Under the pieces are notes generated by a model. The model was given only the letters and a program-made list of their open reading frames with translations. It was not told the origin of the DNA and searched no databases. Source: JAAFHB01 sp963677935 (GTDB lineage: Bacteria > Bacteroidota > Bacteroidia > Bacteroidales > Prolixibacteraceae). From it: a stretch of DNA of 64,000 nt. Shown here one piece after another: positions 18,009-26,940 of this stretch. Position 1 is the first letter of the stretch; the number at the start of each line of letters is the position of its first letter. Location: the NCBI GenBank assembly GCA_963677935.2, contig CAXXEH010000001.1:434001-498000 (forward strand), in the 5' to 3' direction. The position numbers and the translations under genes were made by a program.

Positions 18009-19191
18009 ACAAAGTAACAAATATAACAAACCTGTTATTCTCTCTTTTGTTGGCAATTACCTTCCTGGTTATAAATCAGGCGGCATCTTACGTTATACAA
18101 TAAACACTGTTGATCATTTGTGTGATCTGTTTGATTTTAAGATAGTAACAAGAGACCGTGATATAGGAGATGATATGCCTTATAATGATATTCAGGTTAA
18201 TCAATGGCAAAAAATAGGTAATGCAATGGTTTTTTATTTGCCACCACAGTCGAACACGATAAAAAATATAAAAAATTTGATCAAAAGTACTCCACATAAT
18301 GTGATATACTTGAACAGTTTTTTTGATTCACTTACAACAAAGGTGTTATTGACTAGAAAGATAAGTAAACTGACTTATAAGCCCGTGATTTTAGCACCAC
18401 ATGGTGAATTCGCATGGGCCTCATTAAAGCAGAAAAATCTCAAAAAATCTATCTTCATTCAAATAGCGAAACTTTTGGGATTACAAAAAAATATTACCTG
18501 GCGTGCTGCGAGTGTGTATGAAGCCAAAGATATCAGTAATGTTATGAAAATAAAATCTGATTCGATTCAAATCACTGGTGACTTGCCAATAAAAAATATA
18601 CCTGAATTATTAGCTGATGCAACTATAAGGCCAACAAGTGATTCTGAAGGCTTAAAAATTGTGTTTTTATCACGGATTGCACGCGAAAAGAATCTGGCTT
18701 ATGCTATAAGTGTATTAAGCAAAGTTAAAGTCAAGGTTCATTTTGACATTTTTGGTCCTGCAGAAAATGAAGCTTATTGGAAGGAATGCCAGAAGTTAAT
18801 TGAACATCTCCCTTCGAATGTGAAAGTGAATTATCAGGGTAGCATTCTGCCAACACAAGTATTAAATATCTTTAATTGTTATGATCTGTTTCTATTTCCA
18901 ACTGGGGGTGAATCATTTGGTCATGTAATTGCCGAGTCATTAATAGCAGGAACACCTGTATTGATAAGTGATAAAACACCCTGGAGGAACATGCAAAATG
19001 ATGGATTAGGCTGGGATATAGAATTAGCAGAAATAGAACGTTTTGTTGAAGTAATTGAAAATTATTCATCATTAAGTCAGAAACAAAGAATAGAAAAACG
19101 TAACTTAATAAAATTGAAGATTATTGAACGTTTGTTTGATTCCAAGGCATTAGATTCAAATATTCAACTTCTAAATAGACTTATAGTATAA
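17989..19191 (+). CDS. Glycosyltransferase family 4 (GT-B)
   Basis: The 400-residue protein has the N-terminal PGYKSGGILRYTINTVDHL and VTRDRDIGD, a recognisable subgroup of GT4 enzymes. The donor domain has IVFLSRIAREKNLAYAI, FDIFGPAENEAYW and FPTGGESFGHVIAESLIAG, with the conserved E-x7-E. The start lies inside the end of the upstream glycosyltransferase pseudogene. It appears intact and may still be expressed by read-through from the decayed gene. Confidence 0.86.
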   Translation: MQQTTSKQSNKYNKPVILSFVGNYLPGYKSGGILRYTINTVDHLCDLFDFKIVTRDRDIGDDMPYNDIQVNQWQKIGNAMVFYLPPQSNTIKNIKNLIKSTPHNVIYLNSFFDSLTTKVLLTRKISKLTYKPVILAPHGEFAWASLKQKNLKKSIFIQIAKLLGLQKNITWRAASVYEAKDISNVMKIKSDSIQITGDLPIKNIPELLADATIRPTSDSEGLKIVFLSRIAREKNLAYAISVLSKVKVKVHFDIFGPAENEAYWKECQKLIEHLPSNVKVNYQGSILPTQVLNIFNCYDLFLFPTGGESFGHVIAESLIAGTPVLISDKTPWRNMQNDGLGWDIELAEIERFVEVIENYSSLSQKQRIEKRNLIKLKIIERLFDSKALDSNIQLLNRLIV

Positions 19192-19243
19192 AAACCCTCA
19201 ATTACCACTGTAAATATAAAGAATTATAATTATTACATTAAAG

Positions 19244-20230
19244 ATGATGGAGCAGATTAAAGTTGTTGTTGAAAAATTGGAGTCAAACAGACTGCTTTTT
19301 GAGAAACAAATTAAAAATTCAATTGAAATAATTGGACTCAGGAATGATTTTGCAAAAGCAAAAGCGGTCTTTATAAAACCGAATCTTACATATCCAACGT
19401 ATAAGGAAGGAGTCACAACACGAGTCGAATTTGTTGAATACCTTGTTGATTCCTTAAGAAAAATAAACACAACAACAAAAATATACATTGGCGAAGGTGA
19501 AGGTGGTTATAATAGTTTTTCAATGACGGAAGCGATGAAAGTAATGGGCTTCTATGAAATAGCCAAAAAAAATACAAATGTTGAAATTGTAAATTTGTCA
19601 GAAATTCAACGAGCTACTGTTCAAATTACAGCAAAAAACAAGCCTTATCAAATTGAATTACCAGATTTTATTTTAAACGAGGTTGATTTCTCAATTTCAT
19701 GCCCTCTACCAAAAATACATTGTATGACTCAGATAACCCTCTCTTTAAAGAATCAGTGGGGCTGTTTGCCTGATACGATGAGACTTAAAAATCACTATGT
19801 TTTTGACGAAATTATTAATCAGGTTTGTGATAAACTCAAATTTCGATATGCCTTTCTTGATGGAAAATATGGGTTGGATAACAACGGTCCAATGAATGGT
19901 GATCCAGTGGAAGTTAATTGGTTTGTAGCTTCAAACTCATTGGGAGCATTTGATATGATTGTTTCAGAAATGATGGGCTTTAACTGGCATAAGATTGGTC
20001 ATTTGAAAAAAGCAGAAAAATTTGGTTTCCTGCCTAAACGACAAGATATTAAAGTAATAGGTAATATTGGTACTCTGAAAAGAAAATTCACTCTTAAGAG
20101 AAACTTTTGGAACTATCCTGCACTTATCGCGTTTAATTCCAAAAATTTGACAACCCTGATATATTTATCCAAGTGGGCGAAACTTCTTCATGATATTATG
20201 TACTCGATTAGGAAAAGACCCATAAGTTAA
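19244..20230 (+). CDS. DUF362 family protein
   Basis: The 328-residue soluble protein has the DUF362 core: VFIKPNLTYPTYKEGVTTR near the N-terminus, IYIGEGEGG, and LPKIHCMTQITLSLKNQWG in the middle. DUF362 proteins often carry or accompany ferredoxin-like clusters, but no CxxCxxC set is present here. It sits between a glycosyltransferase and the N-acetyl sugar amidotransferase, so it may act in sugar modification. No biochemical function can be assigned from sequence. Confidence 0.75.
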   Translation: MMEQIKVVVEKLESNRLLFEKQIKNSIEIIGLRNDFAKAKAVFIKPNLTYPTYKEGVTTRVEFVEYLVDSLRKINTTTKIYIGEGEGGYNSFSMTEAMKVMGFYEIAKKNTNVEIVNLSEIQRATVQITAKNKPYQIELPDFILNEVDFSISCPLPKIHCMTQITLSLKNQWGCLPDTMRLKNHYVFDEIINQVCDKLKFRYAFLDGKYGLDNNGPMNGDPVEVNWFVASNSLGAFDMIVSEMMGFNWHKIGHLKKAEKFGFLPKRQDIKVIGNIGTLKRKFTLKRNFWNYPALIAFNSKNLTTLIYLSKWAKLLHDIMYSIRKRPIS

Positions 20231-20355
20231 TCAAATTAAGATTCTAAAAAATACTCACTAATTGTTCCAATTCAAGTAACTTTTAATTCAAAAGATAAAC
20301 CCTCTATTTTTTTTGCGATTGTTAATTCAACATTATACCTCCCATACCTTTTAAA

Positions 20356-21519
20356 ATGAAAACTAAAGAAACAAAAAACCGTTATTCAACTTTTCAGATT
20401 TGTTCTAATTGCATTATGGACACTACAGACCCTGATATAACCTTTGATGAGAAGGGTGTGTGTGACTACTGTCGTAATTATTATGCGAATATTGTTCCCA
20501 ATTGGCATACTGATAATCAAGGAGAAAAAGAATTATTGAAAATTGCGGCGCGAATAAAGGAAGAAGGGAAATCTAAGGATCATGATTGTCTAATAGGTAT
20601 TAGCGGTGGTGTTGATAGTTCTTATGTAGCTTATATAGCCAAAGAGAAACTAGGTTTAAGACCCCTTCTTTATCATGTTGATGCAGGTTGGAATACAGCA
20701 GTTTCGGTAAATAACATCCAAAGGATAATAGATGGTCTTAACCTTGAACTTGTAACCGAAGTAGTAAATTGGTCAGAAATGAAGGATTTACAAGTTTCTT
20801 TTTTCAAAGCTCAGTTAGCGAACATAGATATACCGCAAGACTTGGCATTCTTCTCATCACTCTATAATTTTGCAATTAAGCAAGGTTTTAAATATATTCT
20901 TACAGGTGCTAATTTTTCGACTGAATGTGTGAGGGAGCCAAATGAGTGGGGCGCCTATTACCCAACAGATATGCGTTTTGTAAACGATGTTCACAATCGT
21001 TTTGGTCAGATTCCACTAAAGACATTCCCGACTTCAAATATTTTCACTTATAAATTGTATTACAGATATATTAAGGGTATTAAAGTTGTGAAACCTTTAA
21101 ACTATATACCTTTTATCAAAGAAGATGCTATAAGTGAACTATCTGATCGTTTCGGTTGGCAAAAATATGCACAAAAACATCATGAATCACGATTCACCAG
21201 ATTTGTAGAATGTTATTGGCTTCCAAAAAAATTTGGTTTTGAAAGACGAAAAGCTCACTTATCAAGTTTGGTTTTAACAAATCAGATGACCAGGGATGAA
21301 GCATTAGTAAGAGTTGCAAAACCAGAAATTGATGAGCAGACAATGAAACAAGACTTTGAATTTGTGGCTAAAAAATTGGATTTAACAGTAGAAGAGCTTC
21401 AAAAACTATTTGATGGTGGAAATAAGACATATCGTGATTATAAAAATAATATGAATCTTATAAACTTTAGTACAAAAATAATGCAATTAATCGGAATTGA
21501 AAACAGAGTTGTCAGATGA
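20356..21519 (+). CDS. N-acetyl sugar amidotransferase (WbpG/WbuX/PseA family)
   Basis: The 387-residue protein opens with a zinc-type CSNCIMDTTDPDITFD and CDYC, followed by the PP-loop ATPase motif GISGGVDSSYVAYIA. The combination is diagnostic for the WbpG/WbuX amidotransferases, which use ATP and ammonia to turn an N-acetyl group on a sugar into an acetamidino group. The ammonia comes from HisH/HisF-like partners, and both follow here (21516-22130 and 22829-23611). The stop overlaps the HisH-like start (ATGA). In E. coli O145 the equivalent wbuX-wbuY-wbuZ set makes an amidino-FucN, so a similar modified sugar is likely here. Confidence 0.9.
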   Translation: MKTKETKNRYSTFQICSNCIMDTTDPDITFDEKGVCDYCRNYYANIVPNWHTDNQGEKELLKIAARIKEEGKSKDHDCLIGISGGVDSSYVAYIAKEKLGLRPLLYHVDAGWNTAVSVNNIQRIIDGLNLELVTEVVNWSEMKDLQVSFFKAQLANIDIPQDLAFFSSLYNFAIKQGFKYILTGANFSTECVREPNEWGAYYPTDMRFVNDVHNRFGQIPLKTFPTSNIFTYKLYYRYIKGIKVVKPLNYIPFIKEDAISELSDRFGWQKYAQKHHESRFTRFVECYWLPKKFGFERRKAHLSSLVLTNQMTRDEALVRVAKPEIDEQTMKQDFEFVAKKLDLTVEELQKLFDGGNKTYRDYKNNMNLINFSTKIMQLIGIENRVVR

Positions 21520-22130
21520 TAGTAATTTTGGATTATGGCCTCGGAAATATAAAAGCTTTTGCTAATGTTTATATGCAGCAAAACATACATGCTATCATTG
21601 CACAGCATCCGGATCAGTTAAGAGAAGCAGACAAAATCATTTTACCTGGTGTAGGCTCCTTTGATTATGCAATGCAGCAGTTAAATGATTCAGGCATGCG
21701 CGAAACTCTTGATGATTTAGTACTTAATACAGGGATTCCTGTATTGGGTATCTGTGTTGGGATGCAGATGCTGGCAAAATCGAGCGAAGAAGGGATATTA
21801 CCTGGATTAGGATGGATAGATGCAGTTGTTAAACGTTTTGACCCATCTTCTTTCGATTATAACGCATGTATTCCTCATATGGGATGGAATGATGTTGTTC
21901 CTGTTGGAAATTCGAATTTAATGCTAAATCTGGAACATGATGCGCGTTTTTATTTTTTACATTCCTATTACTTCCATTGCTTTGATTCACAGGATACTAT
22001 TGCTGCTTCAAACTATGGCATTCAGTTTTCTTCCGCTGTAGGTCATCAAAATATCTTTGGTGTACAGTTTCATCCGGAAAAAAGCCATCAGTGGGGGGTG
22101 CAATTGTTGAGGAATTTTGCTGTAATGTAA
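21516..22130 (+). CDS. hisH: HisH-like glutamine amidotransferase of the amidino-sugar module
   Basis: This 204-residue class I glutaminase has the nucleophile Cys in GICVGMQML and the His-Glu pair in FHPEKSHQW. It hydrolyses glutamine and passes ammonia to its HisF-like partner. Because it overlaps the WbpG-like gene by four bases and no other his genes are nearby, it most likely serves sugar amidation rather than histidine synthesis. The partner hisF gene is separated from it by about 700 bp holding an S23 pseudogene and repeat arrays, although the two are normally adjacent. Confidence 0.9.
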   Translation: MIVILDYGLGNIKAFANVYMQQNIHAIIAQHPDQLREADKIILPGVGSFDYAMQQLNDSGMRETLDDLVLNTGIPVLGICVGMQMLAKSSEEGILPGLGWIDAVVKRFDPSSFDYNACIPHMGWNDVVPVGNSNLMLNLEHDARFYFLHSYYFHCFDSQDTIAASNYGIQFSSAVGHQNIFGVQFHPEKSHQWGVQLLRNFAVM

Positions 22131-22132
22131 GG

Positions 22133-22828
22133 AAGAAAAATAAGAAGTTGAGAAGTTAAGAAAATAAGAAGTTTAGTTTTAGTACCCAATTAAGATTCTC
22201 AGCCTCTTATCCTCTAAACTTCTAAGCCTCCTAACTTCTTAACACCTAAACCTCTCAACTTCTAAGGCTCTACCTTCTAAGCCTCTTAACTTCAAATAAA
22301 ATATGGATTCACATGGCCATATAAAGCATTTTAGGGACCTGGTTGTTTATCAAAGATCTTTCAATTCGGCAATGATTATATATGCTCTGACTAAATCATT
22401 CCCTACAGATGAAAGATATTCACTTGTTGATCAGATCTGAAGATCTTCGCGCTCTGCTTGTTCAAATCTTGCTGAAGGGTGGCGAAAACGTAAATATGAA
22501 GCAGTATTTAAAAACAAACTTACAGATTCCATGCAGGAAGCCAGCGAAACCCAATGTTGGTTGGAATTCTCCCTTGCCTGCAAATACATCGATCAGGAAA
22601 CACTTGATAACCTCGATCATGAATATGAAGAAATTATTGCAATGCTTAATTCAATGGATATGAATTCAGGCAAATTCTGTTTTTAACCCGGTATTTGCAC
22701 TTAACCTCTTTCCTTCTAACCTTCTTAACTTCTCATCCTCTAAACCTCTTACCTTCTAACCTTCTTATCTTCTCAACCTCTTAACTTCTCAACCTCTTAA
22801 CTTCTTAACCTCTTAACTTCTTAAATAC
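22133..22828. repeat. Composite octamer-array element around an S23 pseudogene (CTTCTTAA type)
   Basis: An inverted arm of TAAGAAGT-like octamers (22141-22176) is followed, after about 20 bp, by a direct arm of AACYTCTT-like octamers up to about 22295. Then come the broken S23 gene and a second direct arm (22702-22821) of about fifteen consecutive 8-nt units without register loss. The inverted and first direct arms could fold into a hairpin. The element separates hisH from hisF, and its last units form the leader of hisF. The layout matches the element at 39511-40222 although the octamer differs. Confidence 0.88.
22303..22686 (+). pseudogene. Four-helix-bundle (S23/IVP-like) protein gene with an in-frame TGA
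   Basis: The frame reads MDSHGHIKHFRDLVVYQRS through to NSGKFCF over 128 codons, with one TGA at 22438-22440. It falls where the intact relative at 39725 has Arg in DQIRRSSRS, so a single CGA-to-TGA change explains it. The remaining motifs SNLAEGWRKR, ETQCWLEF and EEIIAML match the four-helix-bundle family related to proteins encoded in 23S rRNA intervening sequences and to Avd of diversity-generating retroelements. Function is not established. Suppression of the stop is possible but not supported. Confidence 0.85.
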
Positions 22829-23611
22829 ATGCTCCGTCCCCGTATAATCCCTTGCTTGCTAATACACGACAAAGGCCTGGTAAAGACTGTCCGCTTTTCC
22901 GATCCAAAATACGTTGGAGATCCAATCAATGCAGTGCGGATCTTCAATGAAAAAGAGGTCGATGAACTGATTGTATTGGATATCGATGCCACCAGGGAGA
23001 ACAGGGAACCTGATTATAGAATGATCTCTCACCTGGCCGAAGAGTGTAGAATGCCTCTATGTTATGGTGGCGGCGTAACCACGAGCGATCAGGTCAGAAA
23101 AATAATTGGGCTAGGAGTCGAAAAAGTAGCGATTAGTGCCGTAGCAATTAATAACCCCGCCCTGATTACAGAAGCTGCCAATAAAGTGGGTAATCAAAGT
23201 ATTGTAGTTGTCATTGATGTTAAAAAACAGTTGATTTCGGGCAAATACAGTGTAAGAATAAATAATGGGACCAAATCAACAGGTAAAAATCCATTCGAAT
23301 TTGCCAAAGAAATAGAACAACTTGGTGCTGGAGAAATTGTTATTAATTCTATCGATCATGATGGTGTAATGGATGGTTATGATCATCAACTTGTTGAAAA
23401 GATACGTAGCTCTGTACATATCCCAATTACTATACTTGGTGGAGCCGGCTCACTTCAGGATATAGGACAGCTTTTTCAAAAACATGGTACTTTAGGCGCA
23501 GCCGCAGGAAGTTTATTTGTATTTAAAGGAATCTACAGAGCCGTCCTTATCAACTACCCCAACCGCGATGAGAAAGATGCACTTATCAGGGAAAATATTC
23601 AGTATTATTAA
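22829..23611 (+). CDS. hisF: HisF-like cyclase subunit of the amidino-sugar module
   Basis: The 260-residue TIM barrel has the HisF start RPRIIPCLLIHDKGLVKT, DPINAVRIFNEKEVDELI, and the phosphate-binding GGAGSLQD near the C-terminus. HisF receives ammonia from HisH through the barrel. In this setting it should deliver it to the WbpG-like enzyme rather than make imidazole glycerol phosphate. The start codon lies a few bases after the end of an octamer array, so the original ribosome-binding region has been replaced by repeat sequence. It is probably still translated, since the frame is intact. Confidence 0.9.
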   Translation: MLRPRIIPCLLIHDKGLVKTVRFSDPKYVGDPINAVRIFNEKEVDELIVLDIDATRENREPDYRMISHLAEECRMPLCYGGGVTTSDQVRKIIGLGVEKVAISAVAINNPALITEAANKVGNQSIVVVIDVKKQLISGKYSVRINNGTKSTGKNPFEFAKEIEQLGAGEIVINSIDHDGVMDGYDHQLVEKIRSSVHIPITILGGAGSLQDIGQLFQKHGTLGAAAGSLFVFKGIYRAVLINYPNRDEKDALIRENIQYY

Positions 23612-23612
23612 A

Positions 23613-24827
23613 ATGAATCAAAAAAAAATCTGGATCGTCACAGAACTTTTCTATCCGGAAGAAACTGCTGTTGCTTTTATATTTACAAGAATCGCCGATT
23701 ACCTTTCAAAAAGCTATCAGGTAGGAGTAATTTGCGGTCCTGAGTTCTATGACAATCACAAAACAGGATATATTGATGATTTAAAACTATCAAATCAAAT
23801 TGAAATTTACCGGACAAATTCCCTTAACCTGGATAAAAATTCCTTAATCCAACGGACATTAAAGGTGATTTTATTAAGCATTAGAATGGGATTTTTAATG
23901 ATCCGCAAAGTATCTAAAGGGGAGTTAGTGATTTTGGCAACAAATCCGGCTCCTCTTCTTTTATTTGTAAAACTTATCAAAAAATTCAAAAAATTCCAGC
24001 TTAATATTTTAGTTCATGATGTTTTTCCTGAAAACACCATCCCGGCAGGAATATTTAAAAATGATAAATCAGTTGCTTATAAATCGATTAAGTATTTCTT
24101 TGATAAGGCTTATTCATCAGCTGACCACCTTATAGTAATTGGAAGGGATATGAAAGAAATTGTTTTTAAAAAGGTAAAGAAATTCAAACCATCGTTACCA
24201 ATTTCAATTGTACCCAATTGGTCAAATCCTGATGAATTTGATATAACTAAAAATGACCCAATTAACACCCTACATATTACATTGCAATATGCAGGCAATA
24301 TTGGCAGGGTTCAGGGATTAATTGAAATTCTTGATGCATTAAGGTTAAGCGATAATAAAAAAACTTTATTTAACATCCATGGTACAGGAGCCCTGGTATC
24401 GTTTATTGTAAATTACATTCAGGATTATAACCTTGTAAATGTAAAGTTAAAAGGTAGTTTTTCTCGAAATGAAGAGAATAGAATATTAGCTAATTGCGAT
24501 ATTGGAATCGTTTCCCTCTCAAAAGGGATGTATGGGTTAGGAGTTCCTTCAAAATCATATCACTTATTAGCCGCAGGTAAACCGATTCTTTTTATTGGAG
24601 AACCGAATACCGAAATTTCAAATATGGTGGTGGAAAATGGAATTGGCTGGTCTTTGGATATTAATAATCAGACTCAGCTAATTGACTTTTTCAATAATTT
24701 AGAATCAATTGAATTAGCTGAATTGCAAAAAATGGGAGAAAGGTCAAGGTATCTTTCTGAAACCAAATATAGTGAGTTCGCTACTCTGCAATTATTACAG
24801 CATAAAATTGAATCCTTTATACATTAG
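23613..24827 (+). CDS. WbuB-like glycosyltransferase (GT-B)
   Basis: The 404-residue GT-B enzyme starts with KKIWIVTELFYPEETAVA and carries LNILVHDVFPENTIPAG, LQYAGNIGRVQG and YGLGVPSKSYHLLAAGKPIL. These are typical of WbuB, the transferase for FucNAc-type sugars in several O-antigen clusters. The ATG at 23613 directly follows the hisF stop, and upstream in-frame codons overlap hisF and are not needed. Its place after the WbpG/HisH/HisF module fits transfer of the amidino sugar, but that is inference. Confidence 0.84.
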   Translation: MNQKKIWIVTELFYPEETAVAFIFTRIADYLSKSYQVGVICGPEFYDNHKTGYIDDLKLSNQIEIYRTNSLNLDKNSLIQRTLKVILLSIRMGFLMIRKVSKGELVILATNPAPLLLFVKLIKKFKKFQLNILVHDVFPENTIPAGIFKNDKSVAYKSIKYFFDKAYSSADHLIVIGRDMKEIVFKKVKKFKPSLPISIVPNWSNPDEFDITKNDPINTLHITLQYAGNIGRVQGLIEILDALRLSDNKKTLFNIHGTGALVSFIVNYIQDYNLVNVKLKGSFSRNEENRILANCDIGIVSLSKGMYGLGVPSKSYHLLAAGKPILFIGEPNTEISNMVVENGIGWSLDINNQTQLIDFFNNLESIELAELQKMGERSRYLSETKYSEFATLQLLQHKIESFIH

Positions 24828-24859
24828 TATTCAACATTGCTTTTCTTTAAATTTATTAA

Positions 24860-25903
24860 ATGAACCTTCTGATAACAGGGATACATGGATTTGTTGGTAG
24901 CAATTTGGTTTGTGAACTAAAAAATAAAAACGCCATATATGGTTTGGATATTGTGTCTCCCAAAAAGGAAGGAGTTCTAAAAACATTTTCCTGGGATGAA
25001 CTGGAACAAATTCCTTCTATTGATCATATAATTCATCTGGCAGGAAAAGCCCACGATACCAAAAGCAAAACCGAAGCATCCATATATTTTGAGATTAATT
25101 CCGGATTGACTAAACGTATTTTCGATTGGTTTTTAAATTCTGATGCAAAGAAATTCATATTATTTAGCTCAGTAAAAGTTGCAGCAGACACTGTAGTAAC
25201 TTCTAAATTAACTGAAGATGTTGTTCCCTCACCTAAAGGGCCATATGGGGAGAGTAAATTGGCAGCAGAGGAATATGTGACTACACGACTACACGACTAC
25301 ACGACTGTACGAGGGGGAGAAGAAATGACTTCACGACTTCACGAAGACACGACTTCACGAGAGGGCGATGAGGCGAACGGGCAAGAATGTGACACTTCGG
25401 CTGCGCTCAGTGCTGGTAAAAAAGTTTATATCCTAAGACCATGCATGATTCACGGGCCGGGGAATAAGGGGAATTTGAATTTGTTGTATAATGTAGTTAA
25501 AAAAGGGATCCCCTACCCGCTTGGAGCTTTCGAAAATAAACGGTCGTTTACATCAATTGATAACCTTTCATTTATAATCACCCAAATCATTGAAAAAGAG
25601 ATTCCCGGAGGAATTTATAATGTAGCCGATGATGAAAGTCTTTCAACCAATGAGCTAATCGCATTAATGGCTGAAACACTAAAAAGGCCAAACCGGACCT
25701 GGAAAATAAATAAATCCTTTTTGCAGTTTTGTGCGAAGGTGGGAACTCTACTTCATTTGCCTTTAAATACAACAAGGTTGCAAAAACTAACCGAAAGCTA
25801 TGTGGTCTCAAACGAAAAGTTAAAACAGGTATTGGGGATTACTCATATGCCTGTTTCGGCAGAGTATGGGCTGAGAAAGACCATAGAGTCGTTTGAAAAA
25901 TAA
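24860..25903 (+). CDS. NAD-dependent sugar-nucleotide epimerase/dehydratase with an in-frame octamer-repeat insert
   Basis: The 347-residue extended SDR has LLITGIHGFVGSNLV, a conserved Ser in ILFSSVKV, and the catalytic Y-x3-K in YGESKLAAEEY. The C-terminal half has LRPCMIHGPGNKGN and GIYNVADDE, as in WbpV/WbpK-like enzymes that act with a neighbouring phosphoglycosyltransferase. Between EEYV and KKVYILRP lies an insert of about 45 residues encoded by thirteen 8-nt units (25283-25386) plus a short tail. Relatives have a short loop there. The frame is kept, so the protein is probably made with a surface-exposed, arginine/threonine-rich loop. Confidence 0.85.
   Translation: MNLLITGIHGFVGSNLVCELKNKNAIYGLDIVSPKKEGVLKTFSWDELEQIPSIDHIIHLAGKAHDTKSKTEASIYFEINSGLTKRIFDWFLNSDAKKFILFSSVKVAADTVVTSKLTEDVVPSPKGPYGESKLAAEEYVTTRLHDYTTVRGGEEMTSRLHEDTTSREGDEANGQECDTSAALSAGKKVYILRPCMIHGPGNKGNLNLLYNVVKKGIPYPLGAFENKRSFTSIDNLSFIITQIIEKEIPGGIYNVADDESLSTNELIALMAETLKRPNRTWKINKSFLQFCAKVGTLLHLPLNTTRLQKLTESYVVSNEKLKQVLGITHMPVSAEYGLRKTIESFEK
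25283..25414. repeat. Octamer array (ACACGACT type) inside the epimerase gene
   Basis: Thirteen consecutive octamers related to ACACGACT/TCACGACT run from 25283 to 25386 without register loss. They are followed by a stretch ending in CTTCGGCTGCGCTCAGTG, a motif also seen in altered form near 29210 and 29700. The unit is the reverse complement of TCGTGTAG in the arrays at 39607 and 40127. It is translated in frame as part of the epimerase. Confidence 0.9.
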
Positions 25904-25989
25904 TTAAAGGATTACACGGATTTTAAAATGGATTGCACGGATTCTTTCAAAACTAGAACTTTTTAATTAATTTTTACACTAAACTCTAA
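25904..25989. repeat. Short direct repeat before the phosphoglycosyltransferase gene
   Basis: GGATTACACGGATT and GGATTGCACGGATT occur 13 bp apart in the 86-bp gap between the epimerase and the phosphoglycosyltransferase. The motif resembles the CACGA-type units of the larger arrays. No promoter is evident. Confidence 0.5.
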
Positions 25990-26673
25990 ATGTACCGGCA
26001 CTTTTTTAAACGGATAATCGATATGATGCTGGCACTGGTAGCCCTGAGCATCCTCTCTCCATTATTAATCCCGGTTTGTATTGGGCTTCTTTTAACCGGC
26101 GAACACTATGTCTTTTATTTTCAGAAAAGGATCGGATATAAAAACCGGAATTTTGATATCTGGAAATTTGCAACCATGCTTAAAGCCAGTCCGAACCTTG
26201 CAGGAGGATTGCATACTATCAAAAAGGATCCGCGCTTAATGCCTATGGGGAATTTTCTGCGCAAAACGAAAATAAATGAACTACCCCAACTGATCAATAT
26301 CCTTATCGGAGATATGAGTATCATTGGTCCACGTCCTCTGGTAGACAAAACCTTTGCCCCCTACCCTTCCCATGTAAAAGAGGTGATCTATAATATCAAA
26401 CCTGGGCTTACAGGTATCGGCTCAATTGTCTTTAGAGATGAAGAGCAATTACTTTCAGAAACTAAAATGCCGTTGGAGGAGTACTATCGACTGCATATTT
26501 CCCCTTACAAAGGTGAGCTTGAACTGTGGTATCAAAAAAATCTTTCATTCTATACCGATCTAATGCTTGTCCTTCTCACTGCCTGGGCCATCGTTGCACC
26601 TAAAAGTGAACTGGTTTATAAGGTGTTTAAGGATTTACCGGAACGGCCTGAAGAATTACGAATGCACGACTGA
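25990..26673 (+). CDS. Initiating phosphoglycosyltransferase (bacterial sugar transferase, WcaJ/PglC type)
   Basis: The 227-residue protein has one N-terminal membrane or re-entrant helix (about residues 12-35), then FDIWKFATM, LRKTKINELPQLINIL and MSIIGPRPLV. The last is the signature of polyprenol-phosphate sugar-1-phosphate transferases with the catalytic Asp-Glu pair. In this protein the usual KFRSM is KFATM. It starts the repeat unit on undecaprenyl phosphate at the inner membrane. It follows the epimerase, as is common. A truncated, stop-containing copy of its first third lies at 32078-32275. Confidence 0.9.
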   Translation: MYRHFFKRIIDMMLALVALSILSPLLIPVCIGLLLTGEHYVFYFQKRIGYKNRNFDIWKFATMLKASPNLAGGLHTIKKDPRLMPMGNFLRKTKINELPQLINILIGDMSIIGPRPLVDKTFAPYPSHVKEVIYNIKPGLTGIGSIVFRDEEQLLSETKMPLEEYYRLHISPYKGELELWYQKNLSFYTDLMLVLLTAWAIVAPKSELVYKVFKDLPERPEELRMHD

Positions 26674-26814
26674 TCAAAGGTACGACGCCTTGTAACTTGG
26701 CATATACTAATTGCAGGTGAGGTGCAATAGAACAAAATCTCTATATATTCAAATTCGCTTGACTATCAAAAAACTCCGCATTCCCACCCACGGACGTTAC
26801 ATCAGCATTTTTTT

Positions 26815-26876
26815 TGTAACTCAATTATATTTCATGTAATTTGCATTTACTTCGTGTAATTTGCATATTACAAAGA
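26815..26876. repeat. TTCRTGTAATTTGCAT direct repeats upstream of the membrane-protein gene
   Basis: TTCATGTAATTTGCAT and TTCGTGTAATTTGCAT occur in tandem, four bases apart. Each can be read as two octamers. A related pair, TTCGTGTAATTCGCAT and TTCGTGTAATCCGTAT, precedes the gene at 33463. They lie in the 267-bp gap after the phosphoglycosyltransferase, which otherwise shows no recognisable feature. Confidence 0.6.
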
Positions 26877-26940
26877 ATTGAATGACAAAGAACCAGTACC
26901 ACCTTACATAGAACAGCAAAACCGCCAATTAAACTAAACC

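Noticed and set aside
22133..22828. The octamer arrays as a CRISPR array
   Set aside because: There are no constant repeats with unique spacers. The units are contiguous 8-mers and there are no cas genes.
21516..23611. HisH and HisF as histidine-biosynthesis genes
   Set aside because: No other his genes are present, and both lie with the WbpG-like amidotransferase, which indicates sugar amidation.
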